DNA of 64,000 bases from the NCBI GenBank assembly GCA_000620945.1, contig KK211198.1, positions 544,120-608,119 on the forward strand. Direction: 5' to 3'. Positions 7,884 through 15,639 of this stretch are shown piece by piece. Under the pieces are notes generated by a model. It was not told the origin of the DNA. It did no database searches and saw only the letters and a program-made list of their open reading frames with translations. The DNA is from [Clostridium] viride DSM 6836 (GTDB lineage: Bacteria; Bacillota; Clostridia; Oscillospirales; Oscillospiraceae). How positions within the stretch are numbered: position 1 is the first letter of the stretch; each line of letters opens with the position of its first letter. Position numbers and translations under genes: made by a program.

Positions 7884-8702
7884 TTAATACCTTGCAATAT
7901 CCACGCGCTCCACAGCATCTTCAATCTGTTCTCCTAAGAATAAGGAGGCCGTGCGGACAAAGCCCGCGGGAGCATCGCTGACGTAGTATTGCCGCTTTCC
8001 GCGCTTTCGCTCCTGGGGGGCCAACAGATTCTCTTGGGCCAGCAGCTGAGCCGTGCGAATGGCACACTGCTCTCCGGTATCGATCAGTGTAACCCCATCT
8101 CCCATTTGACGGGATATAATTTTTTTAAGCAGGGGATAATGAGTACAGCCGAGAACCAGCGTATCCACGCCGGCTTCTTTCATTGGCTCAAGGTATTCTG
8201 AGACCACGGTCTCGATCACGATATCCCCTTCGTGGATTCTTCCGGCTTCGATCAGCGGGACCAAGAGAGGGCAGGCCTCCGCAAAGACCTCGATGTCCGG
8301 TCGCACCGAAGCGATCACGCGTTCGTAGGCACCACTGCGAATGGATGCCTGGGTTCCAATGAGTCCCACCTTACCATTCTTAGTAGCTGCCGCTGCGGCC
8401 AGACCCGCCGGCTCCACCACCCCGATAATCGGCAAATCGTTTTCTGCCTTCAATTCTCGAATCGCCACCGTAGACACGGTTCCGCAGGCAATGACGATGG
8501 CTTTTAATCCAAAGGTTTTTAAAAAGGCCACATCCTGCCGCGCGTATTTCAAAATGGTCTCCTGCGAGCGGCTGCCATAGGGTACACGACCGGTATCTCC
8601 GAAGTAAATGATACTCTCGGTCGGAAGCAGGCGGGCAAGTTCTCCAGCTGCCGTCAGCCCCCCCAAACCGGAGTCGAATACCCCAATGGGTCTTCGGTCC
8701 AT
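7884..8702 (-). CDS. murI: Glutamate racemase
   Basis: Supplies D-glutamate for peptidoglycan by a cofactor-independent two-base mechanism in the cytosol. The 272-residue length is typical. It starts with RPIGVFDSGLGGLTAAGEL. The two catalytic cysteines are in VIACGTVSTVAIREL (normally CNTAS; here the loop reads CGTVS) and in LVLGCTHYPLLKKII. AAGGAGG lies 7 nt before ATG 8702. The CGTVS variant replaces the usual Asn/Thr next to the first Cys and deserves note, although the cysteine itself is kept. It is followed on the same strand, after about 100 nt, by the DUF1934-argS pair. Confidence 0.95.
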   Translation of the reverse strand: MDRRPIGVFDSGLGGLTAAGELARLLPTESIIYFGDTGRVPYGSRSQETILKYARQDVAFLKTFGLKAIVIACGTVSTVAIRELKAENDLPIIGVVEPAGLAAAAATKNGKVGLIGTQASIRSGAYERVIASVRPDIEVFAEACPLLVPLIEAGRIHEGDIVIETVVSEYLEPMKEAGVDTLVLGCTHYPLLKKIISRQMGDGVTLIDTGEQCAIRTAQLLAQENLLAPQERKRGKRQYYVSDAPAGFVRTASLFLGEQIEDAVERVDIARY

Positions 8703-8916
8703 GGCAATTCCTCCTTTACTAGTAGGTTTCTCTCATACATCGATTCTCAACGCCTTGAAAGACCCCCTGCATCACGGATGGTGCGCAAGTTGTAGGTTCT
8801 TTTCCTCTTCTTAACAAAACGCGGCGTAGGAAAGCATATTGAAAGCTTATCTATCATATGACAAAGCGTGTCAGAAAACAAGCCTGTTTTTCCCTATAAA
8901 AATTTTCACCATACCT

Positions 8917-8946
8917 TTGACATTTCTATTTCTCTTCTTTTATAAT
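8917..8946 (+). promoter_or_regulatory. Promoter of the 9002 gene
   Basis: TTGACA (8917-8922) and TATAAT (8941-8946) with an 18-bp spacer, a near-perfect sigma-A promoter about 55 nt before the start codon. Confidence 0.85.
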
Positions 8947-9001
8947 ATATTAACTGGGTATGCAGATAACCAGGATCAGGAACGGCGAGGAGGCATTGAA
9001 T

Positions 9002-9421
9002 ATGAAGCTGGAACTGAGCAAAAAGGACTTTCGACGTCTCTTAGATATGGTCTATATTGGAAACTGGATTTTAAACTCCACCCGTGGGGAGGATCGCCTG
9101 ACCGATTATGACAAGGTGGAAACTCTTTTGTTCCACCAAGCACATCAGGAAGGCATGGAAGTGTTGACAGAGTATGAGCAAGGGATCGCCGTCCCATCGC
9201 GCGCCTTTGTCGAAGGAGGCATTCATGAGGCCATCATGGACTATGAAAACAACGTCTTCTTTGACATCTTAGCCGAGGACTTGGCGCGGCGGGACATGAA
9301 CGATGCCCCCATTGATGAGACAAATTATGTGGAGCTGGCCAATCGTATCGACGCCTATATCACAGAGTTTGAAACCAACGGAACCGATAATATTCTCTTA
9401 GATATCGATCTATCCCTTTGA
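9002..9421 (+). CDS. Uncharacterised small acidic protein
   Basis: 139 residues, no membrane segment or signal peptide, predominantly helical and acidic (for example EEDLARRDMND-like segments and a C-terminal LLDIDLSL). I do not recognise the family. A TTG at 8996 sits only 2 nt after the GAGGAGG, whereas ATG 9002 is 8 nt after it, so the ATG is chosen. The gene has its own strong promoter and a downstream hairpin terminator and is therefore monocistronic, lying between murI (divergent) and the Rrf2 gene. Confidence 0.8.
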   Translation: MKLELSKKDFRRLLDMVYIGNWILNSTRGEDRLTDYDKVETLLFHQAHQEGMEVLTEYEQGIAVPSRAFVEGGIHEAIMDYENNVFFDILAEDLARRDMNDAPIDETNYVELANRIDAYITEFETNGTDNILLDIDLSL

Positions 9422-9438
9422 TTCAATATAGGTAAATG

Positions 9439-9478
9439 ATCCGGGCTCGGTATTTCCGAGTCCGGATGTTTGTTTTTT
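9439..9478 (+). terminator. Rho-independent terminator
   Basis: Stem ATCCGGGCTCGG / CCGAGTCCGGAT (one G-U pair) with a TATTT loop, followed by a T-rich run ending in six Ts (9473-9478). It ends the 9002 gene. Confidence 0.85.
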
Positions 9479-9486
9479 CCATTACC

Positions 9487-9541
9487 CAGAGTATTTCTTG
9501 GGCCAAATTCCCTTGAATACTCTGTTATTTTGTGCTATTAT
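9487..9541 (+). promoter_or_regulatory. Promoter and candidate operator of the Rrf2 gene
   Basis: Promoter TTGAAT (9513-9518), 17-bp spacer, TATTAT (9536-9541). A perfect 9-bp inverted repeat, CAGAGTATT (9487-9495) and AATACTCTG (9516-9524), overlaps the -35 box with 20 bp between the arms. This placement fits autorepression, but which protein binds is inference. Confidence 0.6.
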
Positions 9542-9573
9542 GGGGTTAACTTCAAACTAGGATGTGTTTGTCA

Positions 9574-10011
9574 ATGATGATTTCCACCAAAGGTCGGTAT
9601 GCGCTTCGCGTCATGATCGACCTTGCTTCTCAGCCCCCCCAAGCCTATGTGCCACTAAAGGAAATCACGGCCCGACAGAATATTTCCACAAAGTACCTAG
9701 AGGCCATTCTTACCTCTTTGGTGAAAGCCAACTTTGTCGTTGGGATTCGAGGAAAAGGTGGTGGTTATCGTCTGACCAAAACACCTTCCGAGTATACCAT
9801 AGGGAGTATTTTGAAAGCAGCCGAGGGTTCTTTGGCTCCGGTCAGCTGTCTTCAATTGGATAATCCCCCCTGCATGAGACAGTCCGAATGTCCCACACGC
9901 CCCATTTGGAAACAGCTTGATGAGCTCATTAACGAATATCTAGAAAGTATCACCTTAGATACGCTTCTACATACGGATAAAAGTGGCTGCTACGGAAACT
10001 GCATTCTATAG
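9574..10011 (+). CDS. Rrf2/IscR-type transcriptional regulator
   Basis: Winged-helix DNA-binding regulator of the Rrf2 family, which includes IscR (Fe-S), CymR (cysteine) and NsrR (nitric oxide). It starts MISTKGRYALRVMIDLA, has the recognition helix region ISTKYLEAILTSL, and the wing VGIRGKGGGYRL. Three cysteines follow in SCLQLDNPPCMRQSECP (about residues 91-105), spaced like a cluster-binding triad. Fe-S sensing is plausible but not proven. Two consecutive ATGs (9574, 9577) are possible starts after AGGA. No cysteine-desulfurase gene follows, unlike typical iscR operons, and a terminator ends the transcript directly after the gene. Confidence 0.92.
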   Translation: MMISTKGRYALRVMIDLASQPPQAYVPLKEITARQNISTKYLEAILTSLVKANFVVGIRGKGGGYRLTKTPSEYTIGSILKAAEGSLAPVSCLQLDNPPCMRQSECPTRPIWKQLDELINEYLESITLDTLLHTDKSGCYGNCIL

Positions 10012-10020
10012 TACTAGGCT

Positions 10021-10063
10021 AAATACCCCCACGCCCGGCTTACGGTCTGGCGTGGGGGTATTT
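10021..10063. terminator. Bidirectional terminator between the Rrf2 gene and rqcH
   Basis: 15-bp stem AAATACCCCCACGCC / GGCGTGGGGGTATTT. Its right arm touches the rqcH stop codon, so both convergent genes share it. Confidence 0.85.
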
Positions 10064-11814
10064 CATTTCACTTGCAAGGCTTTGACAAGCTCCTCATCCG
10101 GTACGACATAGGCCGTTTCATAGGTATGGTAAACAACCATGCCAGGCTTTGCTCCGCTTGGTTTCTTCACATACTTGACAGGAGTATAATCCACAGGAAC
10201 CTTCCCCCCCGCTCGTCCTTGCGAAAACCATGCCGCCAGTTGAGCAGCCTCGGTCATGCTCGCAAGATCTGCTTCTTTTCCTTCCGTCCATAAGATCACA
10301 TGGGCGCCATGAATTCCTTGCACATGGAACCAGAGATCACTGCGCGAGGCCATTTTACAGCTTAGCTCATCGTTTTGCAGGTTGTTGCGTCCCACGGAAA
10401 TGCGAAGGCCCGCCGTTGAACGAAACTCAAGAGGTTTGCTCATGGAGCGTTTGACCTTACCCTTTTCCTTGGAGCGGCGGCGGATATAGCCACCTTCCTC
10501 CATCTCCCGACGAATCTCTTCTAAATCCCGTTCGCCTTCCGCGCGGGAAAGGCTTTCCAGCACACTTTGGAGATAGGTAAGTTCTTGTTCTCCCTTTGCA
10601 ATCTGCTCGGTTAAGATCTGCTCGGCGGTTTTTGCCTTTTGATATTCCTTATAGTAGCGAGCGGCATTCTGCGAGGGCGCGCGCAGGGGGTCTAGCTTGA
10701 CCGTCACAAGCCCACCCTCCGGGTCATAGAAATTCTCCGTTTCAAAGGAGCGCATGCCCTTCTCCAGGCGATAGAGGTTCGCTGTAATGAGATCGCCAAA
10801 GATGCGAAGGCTCTCTCGATCCTTGGTCTCTTCCAGTTCCTTGCGCTGAAAGCCCAGCTTGCGCGCCACTCGGTCACGCAAGGTCGTCACACTGCGGATT
10901 AAATCTTGTCCCTTTTGGCGCATGCGCTCATTGGTCTCGCGCTCTACATAAAAGGCATCTAGGAGCTTTGAAAAACTCTCCATCTGCCGGAGCTCCGTGG
11001 AAGGGCCATATTGCAGGATAGGGCGAAAGGAAAAATCCGTGGGTTTTTGATCTCGTACGAGCAAGTACGGCACGGCTCTTCCCTCATTCACTTGTTCCAA
11101 GAGATGACTGAGCCGTCCTAGAAGCTCCCCCGCCCGATCACCAAGGGGTGCATCCGTTTCACCGGTTGTCTCAAAGGCCAATTCTCGAGCAATGAGAGGC
11201 GATACTCCGCCAAAATTCTCCACCAACCACTTGTCCATGGGGGTTTCCCGGGAAATCAGGGAAATCAGTCGCTCCTTGTCTTGTTCTGAGAGGCAAAGGG
11301 GGTTCCATTTGTCCTGTTTTGGCGGAACCCGATAGAACATGCCGGGGAGAATCTGTCGTTCCGACGACATGTCCTGCGAAACCTTGCGCAAACAGTCGAC
11401 TATGCGTCCCTCTGGGTCCAGTAGAATCACATTGGAGTGCCGCCCCATGGCTTCTAGGACTAAGGTTTTGACAACCGGGTCACCAAGCTCGTCCGTTACC
11501 TCAAACTCGAAGGATAGGAGCCGCTCCATGGGAGGCTGTGAAAGTGCCCGAATGCGGCCACCGGAGAGATGCTTGCGCAACAGCATGCAAAACATGGGAG
11601 CCTGCGCGGGGTTCTCGCGGGATAGCTCTGTGATTTGGGCGCGTGGTCTGCTGGGACTGGCGGAGAGCAGCAAACGAAGCCCCCCCTGCGGGGTACGCAA
11701 GGAGAGAATCACTTCATCGTGGGCCGGTTGATGGATTTTATCAATTCTTGCTCCTACGAGCACAGGGGAAAGCTCCCGAGTGAGGGCAGAAAGGCAGATT
11801 GCGTCTAATGGCAT
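10063..11814 (-). CDS. rqcH: RqcH / NFACT-family ribosome quality control factor
   Basis: 583-residue NFACT protein (formerly FbpA, fibronectin-binding protein-like). RqcH binds obstructed large ribosomal subunits with peptidyl-tRNA and recruits tRNA-Ala to add C-terminal alanine tails that mark stalled peptides for degradation. Visible are the NFACT-N domain from residue 1 (LDAICLSALTRELS, KIHQPAHDEVIL), a central coiled coil (about 280-440), and the NFACT-R domain near the C-terminus (GRNNLQNDELSCKMA, DLWFHVQGIHGAHVIL). ATG 11814 follows GGGGAGGAG. It lies 15 nt downstream of mrnC on the same strand, so the two are probably co-transcribed. Confidence 0.95.
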   Translation of the reverse strand: MPLDAICLSALTRELSPVLVGARIDKIHQPAHDEVILSLRTPQGGLRLLLSASPSRPRAQITELSRENPAQAPMFCMLLRKHLSGGRIRALSQPPMERLLSFEFEVTDELGDPVVKTLVLEAMGRHSNVILLDPEGRIVDCLRKVSQDMSSERQILPGMFYRVPPKQDKWNPLCLSEQDKERLISLISRETPMDKWLVENFGGVSPLIARELAFETTGETDAPLGDRAGELLGRLSHLLEQVNEGRAVPYLLVRDQKPTDFSFRPILQYGPSTELRQMESFSKLLDAFYVERETNERMRQKGQDLIRSVTTLRDRVARKLGFQRKELEETKDRESLRIFGDLITANLYRLEKGMRSFETENFYDPEGGLVTVKLDPLRAPSQNAARYYKEYQKAKTAEQILTEQIAKGEQELTYLQSVLESLSRAEGERDLEEIRREMEEGGYIRRRSKEKGKVKRSMSKPLEFRSTAGLRISVGRNNLQNDELSCKMASRSDLWFHVQGIHGAHVILWTEGKEADLASMTEAAQLAAWFSQGRAGGKVPVDYTPVKYVKKPSGAKPGMVVYHTYETAYVVPDEELVKALQVK

Positions 11815-11829
11815 GCTACACTCCTCCCC

Positions 11830-12228
11830 TTACGCGCTTAGCATTGCGGCAAACAACTCGTTGAGTCGTTCGGTTCTTGCCTGTAAATAGAGCCAACCAA
11901 AGAGGGCTTCCAAGGCGGTCGCCGTTTGGTATTCTCCTCGTTTTGCCGCCTTGGGCACCGAATGCGGCTTGGTATTTCTCCCACGGCGAAAGACCTCTGT
12001 CTCTTCCTCCGTGAGAAGTGGCAATATCCGCTCCACCATGGCCGCCTGTGCGGGCGCACTGACGTAATCCAATGCCGCTTTATGAAGCTTCCCTGGGGTT
12101 AGTTTCCCTTGCATACAAAGGTATGAGCGAATCATAAGCTCAAATACGGCGTCCCCCAAATAGGCCAGACCCAAATTACTAAGAGCATCTCGCTCGTCCT
12201 TTTCAGTTTCCAGACGGAAATAGTCCAT
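11830..12228 (-). CDS. mrnC: Mini-ribonuclease III
   Basis: Mini-III processes the ends of 23S rRNA precursor and is an RNase III catalytic domain lacking the dsRNA-binding domain. The 132 residues contain the RNase III signature as LGLAYLGDAVFELMIRSYL near the N-terminus, the KHSVPKAAK-like segment (here PHSVPKAAKRGEYQTATALEALFGWLY) and the catalytic acidic pair in the ALEALFG helix. The frame is open further upstream, but ATG 12228 has TGGAGAC about 7 nt before it while the upstream ATG has no Shine-Dalgarno sequence. It lies upstream of rqcH in a translation/RNA-quality pair. Confidence 0.93.
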   Translation of the reverse strand: MDYFRLETEKDERDALSNLGLAYLGDAVFELMIRSYLCMQGKLTPGKLHKAALDYVSAPAQAAMVERILPLLTEEETEVFRRGRNTKPHSVPKAAKRGEYQTATALEALFGWLYLQARTERLNELFAAMLSA

Positions 12229-12317
12229 GATATGTCTCCAAACCGTTTCATCTTTTGTCATCTGATTATTATAATGCAATCCTGCTTTGCTGGCAAGTCT
12301 CTTCCCGGCCAACCAAC

Positions 12318-12851
12318 TTAGGCATGCCTGGGACTTCCCTCCTTATCGAAAGGAAAAACCGCATACTGCCCATCGTTCAGGTTTCGAATCCTCGCGAAAC
12401 AAAACAAGGGTGGGATGGGAAAAGGTTTCTTACTGGAAAAGGGAAATGCTAAGCTAAACCCTTCTCGACTGACGCAAAGGAGGGCCCCCGGAAGATGAGA
12501 CACTTCCGCACGCAACAAGGGATCGTTGAGCAAGCGTCCCGGATTGTCTTCCCGTTTCCAGCCTTGATTGGCCTCCTGCCCTGCAAAGCGATGGAGCAAG
12601 CTAACCCCACAGGAGGCAATGGGCCAACACCCTACCTGCTTCAGATTCTCCATCTGAAGGGTACGCCGCAGCAGAAAGCGATCTCCCTCCGGAATCAGGG
12701 TTCCTAACTCCAGAAATTGCCCTCCAGCGCCACGTATCCAACCTTTATACAATCCTCTTCTGTCGTTGTGGATGTTCATGAGAATCTCCACTCGGTTGCC
12801 AAAGTCCGAGCAGGTTGCAAGCCCCTGCTCCAGTGGAAATCGCTGTTCCAT
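12318..12851 (-). CDS. Conserved hypothetical protein
   Basis: 177-residue soluble protein; I do not assign a domain. It has a region like GLYKGWIRGAGGQFLELG followed by LIPEGDRFLLRRTLQM, a beta-rich pattern repeated as GCWPIASCGVSLLHRF. The upstream extension of the frame (to 12905) is rejected because AAAGGAGGGGGCGAA stands right before ATG 12851, an excellent site. It is upstream of mrnC-rqcH on the same strand with about 90 nt between. A terminator for the udp gene separates it from upstream transcription, so it must have its own promoter. Confidence 0.75.
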   Translation of the reverse strand: MEQRFPLEQGLATCSDFGNRVEILMNIHNDRRGLYKGWIRGAGGQFLELGTLIPEGDRFLLRRTLQMENLKQVGCWPIASCGVSLLHRFAGQEANQGWKREDNPGRLLNDPLLRAEVSHLPGALLCVSREGFSLAFPFSSKKPFPIPPLFCFARIRNLNDGQYAVFPFDKEGSPRHA

Positions 12852-12910
12852 TTCGCCCCCTCCTTTACCCCCATTGTATGCAACTTTTTGGAAAACAGGA
12901 GTCAAACGAC

Positions 12911-12945
12911 AAAAACACCGCCTCCTTTCCTAGAAAAGGGCGGTG
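12911..12945 (-). terminator. Terminator of the uridine phosphorylase gene
   Basis: Read on the minus strand: stem CACCGCC...GGCGGTG with inner CTTTT/GGAAAG pairing and a five-T run after it. Confidence 0.8.
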
Positions 12946-12956
12946 CTTCGAGAATC

Positions 12957-13745
12957 CTAGGAACGATGGTCCGTGGTTTTAGCCTCGCGGTCGCGTTGGA
13001 TCAGGAGCTTCAATGCTTCCACCCCCAAGGAAACGGCCGTATCCACCTCATGCGTTTCCGTTTGATCCAAGCCGGCTTTTTCTCGCTCTTGGTTCCAAAT
13101 CACATGGAACAGGGAACCACAACGCACCCCCAAGGCCGCTGCAACGGTAAAGAGGGCCGCAGACTCCATTTCACTCGCTAATACGCCAAGTCGCTTCCAC
13201 GCTTCCCACTTGTGCTCCAGCTCCGAGGAAATCGGCATTCTTTGGGGCGAGTGCTGTCCATAAAATGAGTCCTTGCACTGCACTACTCCAGCATGCCACC
13301 TTTTTCCCGAGGCACGGGATGCATCGACTAAGGCAGACAGAACGCCATAGTCCGGGACAGCCGGAAACTCGATGGGTGCATACTCCCGACTGGTTCCTTC
13401 GTGGCGAATGGCTCCGGTTGCGATAACCACATCTCCACTTTGCACATCCAAGCGAATGCCGCCACAGGTGCCAATGCGAAGAAAGGTATCTGCTCCAATG
13501 GCTGTAAGCTCCTCCATGGCAATGGAAGCGGAGGGGCCACCAATGCCCGTAGAAACCACACTGACCGGTTCTCCCAGCAAGGTTCCCGTGTACGTATTAT
13601 ACTCACGATTCTGTGTCACATGGACCGGATGATCGAAATAGGCGGCAATGGCGGCGCAGCGTCCGGGGTCTCCCGGAAGGATGCAGTACTTCCCCACATC
13701 ACCCTTCTTGCAGCCAATATGATATTGCATTTCTCGATCTTTCAT
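12957..13745 (-). CDS. udp: Uridine phosphorylase (nucleoside phosphorylase family)
   Basis: Phosphorolysis of uridine (possibly other nucleosides) to uracil and ribose 1-phosphate for pyrimidine salvage; cytosolic hexamer in the family. The 262-residue length is typical. Motifs are ILPGDPGRC (phosphate binding), [32 protein letters not shown] and the nucleoside-binding [28 protein letters not shown] fits the pyrimidine (Udp) rather than the DeoD purine branch. AAAGGAG precedes ATG 13745; an in-frame ATG four codons later is the alternative. It is monocistronic, divergent from the secreted protein at 13904, and has its own terminator. Confidence 0.92.
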   Translation of the reverse strand: MKDREMQYHIGCKKGDVGKYCILPGDPGRCAAIAAYFDHPVHVTQNREYNTYTGTLLGEPVSVVSTGIGGPSASIAMEELTAIGADTFLRIGTCGGIRLDVQSGDVVIATGAIRHEGTSREYAPIEFPAVPDYGVLSALVDASRASGKRWHAGVVQCKDSFYGQHSPQRMPISSELEHKWEAWKRLGVLASEMESAALFTVAAALGVRCGSLFHVIWNQEREKAGLDQTETHEVDTAVSLGVEALKLLIQRDREAKTTDHRS

Positions 13746-13786
13746 TTTTTGGTACTCCTTTCTATTTTTCAGGCATTTTCTGCGTT

Positions 13787-13810
13787 AAATTTGAAACCTT
13801 TTTCAAATTT
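13787..13810. promoter_or_regulatory. Inverted repeat in the udp / 13904 divergent promoter region
   Basis: Perfect 9-bp inverted repeat AAATTTGAA / TTCAAATTT separated by 6 bp, about 42 bp upstream of the udp start and 14 bp from the plus-strand -35 box. Candidate operator for one or both divergent genes. Confidence 0.4.
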
Positions 13811-13823
13811 CGATGCATTCTTC

Positions 13824-13852
13824 TTGCTTTTTTCCGTATTTTACGCTACGAT
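13824..13852 (+). promoter_or_regulatory. Promoter of the CTG-initiated gene
   Basis: TTGCTT (13824-13829), 17-bp spacer, TACGAT (13847-13852), about 50 nt before the CTG start. Confidence 0.55.
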
Positions 13853-13903
13853 AAAGTACCACAGGTTCTTTTTTTACGAGTCACTTAAAGGAGGCGAACC
13901 CCC

Positions 13904-14629
13904 CTGAAAACCCTGTTCCAATGCTTAGTCTTCTGCCTGATTGGTCTGGCTGTTGGCCTGATGATTAACGTTCAGGTCGTCGGTGACGCCCTTTTTGCGG
14001 CAGGACATTCCCAGGGAGCAAAGTCCCCTGCGGTTTCCACATCAGCACCCACGAATAACGAATCCTTGCCCTCAACCAAAGTAAAGGTAAGCCAAGACTC
14101 CGACGCAACGGACGTGACCCCCTTGGGGCAAGAGGAGCTGCTCCGTCAAGCTTACTTGGTGTTAAACAGTTTAAAGGATCAGGATTATCTTACTTTCTCC
14201 GGCTACGTGCACCCGCAAAAGGGTCTTACCCTCACTCCCTATTCCACCGTCGATCCCCAAAAGAATAAAACCCTGCAATCCGGAGACATCGCAAAAGCAG
14301 CTAAAAACGATGCCATGTATGTTTGGGGCTTTCATGATGGAAGTGGTGCCCCCATCCAGCTTACCATTTCGGACTACTTTGAAACCTATGTGTATAATGC
14401 CGATTACAGTAAGGCTCCCATGATCGGAGTGAATACCGTGCTATCGATGGGCAATTCGCTGGAAAACGTCAAGGTAGCATACCCGGATGCACAGTTCGTG
14501 GAATTCTATTTCCCAAGCCTGGATCCCAAATACAATGGCTTAGACTGGTGTGGTCTGAAGCTTGTCTTTGAACAAGTGTTACAGGAGTATAAGCTCATTG
14601 GAATCATTCACAGTGAGTGGACCATTTAA
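13904..14629 (+). CDS. Secreted/membrane-anchored conserved protein, apparent CTG start
   Basis: 241 residues if initiated at CTG 13904. That start gives a hydrophobic signal-anchor (KTLFQCLVFCLIGLAVGLM) which the first ATG (13961) would cut off. The frame is closed by TAA at 13886-13888, and no ATG, GTG or TTG occurs in frame before 13961. AAAGGAGG lies 9 nt from the CTG, so CTG initiation is the best reading. A Ser/Thr-rich linker follows (about 35-75), then a conserved C-terminal domain (GYVHPQKGLTLTPY, YVWGFHDGSGAPIQL, FVEFYFPSLDPKYNGLDW, VGIIH-like LIGIIHSEWTI) that I have seen in uncharacterised Bacillota proteins. Function unknown. The stop overlaps ruvX tail to tail. Confidence 0.8.
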   Translation: MKTLFQCLVFCLIGLAVGLMINVQVVGDALFAAGHSQGAKSPAVSTSAPTNNESLPSTKVKVSQDSDATDVTPLGQEELLRQAYLVLNSLKDQDYLTFSGYVHPQKGLTLTPYSTVDPQKNKTLQSGDIAKAAKNDAMYVWGFHDGSGAPIQLTISDYFETYVYNADYSKAPMIGVNTVLSMGNSLENVKVAYPDAQFVEFYFPSLDPKYNGLDWCGLKLVFEQVLQEYKLIGIIHSEWTI

Positions 14630-15048
14630 CCCTGACTGAGTCGTTTCCGCGTGAGGTAGCCCTCTAAAATCAAGGTAGCTGCCACGGCATCCACCTTATC
14701 CCGTCTCTGCTTCCCGCGGTTCCCGGTTTCACTGAGGATACGATGCGCATCCACGGTAGTGCGGCGCTCGTCCCACAAGAGGACAGGTAGGTTTGTGGTT
14801 TCGCGCAAGACTTGGGCCAAGGCTTCGCTTTTTTCCGCCCGTGGGCCTAAGGTGCCGTTCATGTTTTTAGGATAGCCCAACACCAACTCACCCACCTGGT
14901 ATTGTCTGGCCAGAGCGGTGATTTCCTCCACAACAATCTCTTGTTTCTTGGTTTGAATGACCCGAGTTTCCCCCGCCAAGAGTCCCGTTAGGTCTGAAAT
15001 TGCGATGCCTGTGCGGGCATCTCCATAGTCAATTGCCATAATACGCAT
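14626..15048 (-). CDS. ruvX: Putative pre-16S rRNA nuclease / RuvX (YqgF)
   Basis: YqgF/RuvX has an RNase H-like fold and is implicated in 16S rRNA 5' maturation; resolvase activity was proposed earlier. The 140 residues start MRIMAIDYGDARTGIAISD, with the first catalytic Asp in DYGDARTG, then VLGYPKNMNGTLGPRAEKSEAL, LLWDERRTTVDAHRIL and the final acidic motif DKVDAVAATLILEGYL. A GTG 9 nt upstream overlaps the Shine-Dalgarno site; ATG 15048 is 8 nt from GGAG and is preferred. The last 4 bp overlap the convergent 13904 gene, with both stop codons formed by the shared TTAA. Confidence 0.92.
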   Translation of the reverse strand: MRIMAIDYGDARTGIAISDLTGLLAGETRVIQTKKQEIVVEEITALARQYQVGELVLGYPKNMNGTLGPRAEKSEALAQVLRETTNLPVLLWDERRTTVDAHRILSETGNRGKQRRDKVDAVAATLILEGYLTRKRLSQG

Positions 15049-15151
15049 GCTTACCACTCCTTTTGCTTAACTATATAGGTAGAAGCCCCGCTTTGTCAAT
15101 TGCTTCCGCCCTTATCCTCCCCTTGCTAATTAAAAAAGATTATATTTTCAC

Positions 15152-15180
15152 TTGACAAGCCCCTTTCTATATGGTATCGT
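15152..15180 (+). promoter_or_regulatory. Promoter of the rpmG-secE-nusG-rplKA block
   Basis: TTGACA (15152-15157), 17-bp spacer, TATCGT (15175-15180). It implies a leader of about 245 nt before rpmG. Confidence 0.65.
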
Positions 15181-15335
15181 ATTGGGTACCTATGAAAGGG
15201 GCCTTTTTGCGTGCACTGATACGGTACCGTGTGATGCAACCCCTGAACCTGTTTTGGACATAGGGAGGCTGTTGATGCCGATGAAGCCGTACTCTGACAT
15301 GCTTGCCGCAAGCCCTTGCGACAATCTATTGTGCT

Positions 15336-15391
15336 ACGCCGGATTCGGGATCTCCTGCTTGTGGAGAAAGCTCCGAACTTCGGCGTTTTTT
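15336..15391 (+). terminator. Attenuator-like terminator in the rpmG leader
   Basis: Outer stem ACGCCG / CGGCGT, then TTCGG / CCGAA, then an inner GGAG/CTCC hairpin, followed by six Ts (15386-15391). It lies between the promoter and the rpmG Shine-Dalgarno site, so it can only act as a leader attenuator. It matches no leader class known to me. Confidence 0.6.
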
Positions 15392-15432
15392 CGTTTAGCA
15401 GAGCCGAACATCGTATAAGGAGGTGCCGAGAT

Positions 15433-15597
15433 ATGGCAAAAGCCGGCGCACGAATCAAAATTACCCTCAGATGCTCTGAGTGCAAGCAGCGCAACTATAA
15501 CACCAACAAGAACAAGAAGAACACGCCCGACCGTTTAGAGCTTAACAAGTTCTGCCCCTTCTGCAGAAAACACACCGTTCATAATGAGACTAAGTAA
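15433..15597 (+). CDS. rpmG: 50S ribosomal protein L33
   Basis: 54-residue L33 of the zinc-binding (C+) type: [11 protein letters not shown] and [12 protein letters not shown] supply the two CxxC pairs. It binds 23S rRNA near the E site. AAGGAGG lies 9 nt before ATG 15433; the frame extends upstream but that is leader sequence. It is the first gene of the rpmG-secE-nusG order typical of Bacillota. The four-cysteine form needs zinc; a zinc-independent copy often exists elsewhere in such genomes. Confidence 0.97.
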   Translation: MAKAGARIKITLRCSECKQRNYNTNKNKKNTPDRLELNKFCPFCRKHTVHNETK

Positions 15598-15639
15598 TGG
15601 CTTTTCACATTGCTCACAAGAAAGAAGGGTGTGACTAAA

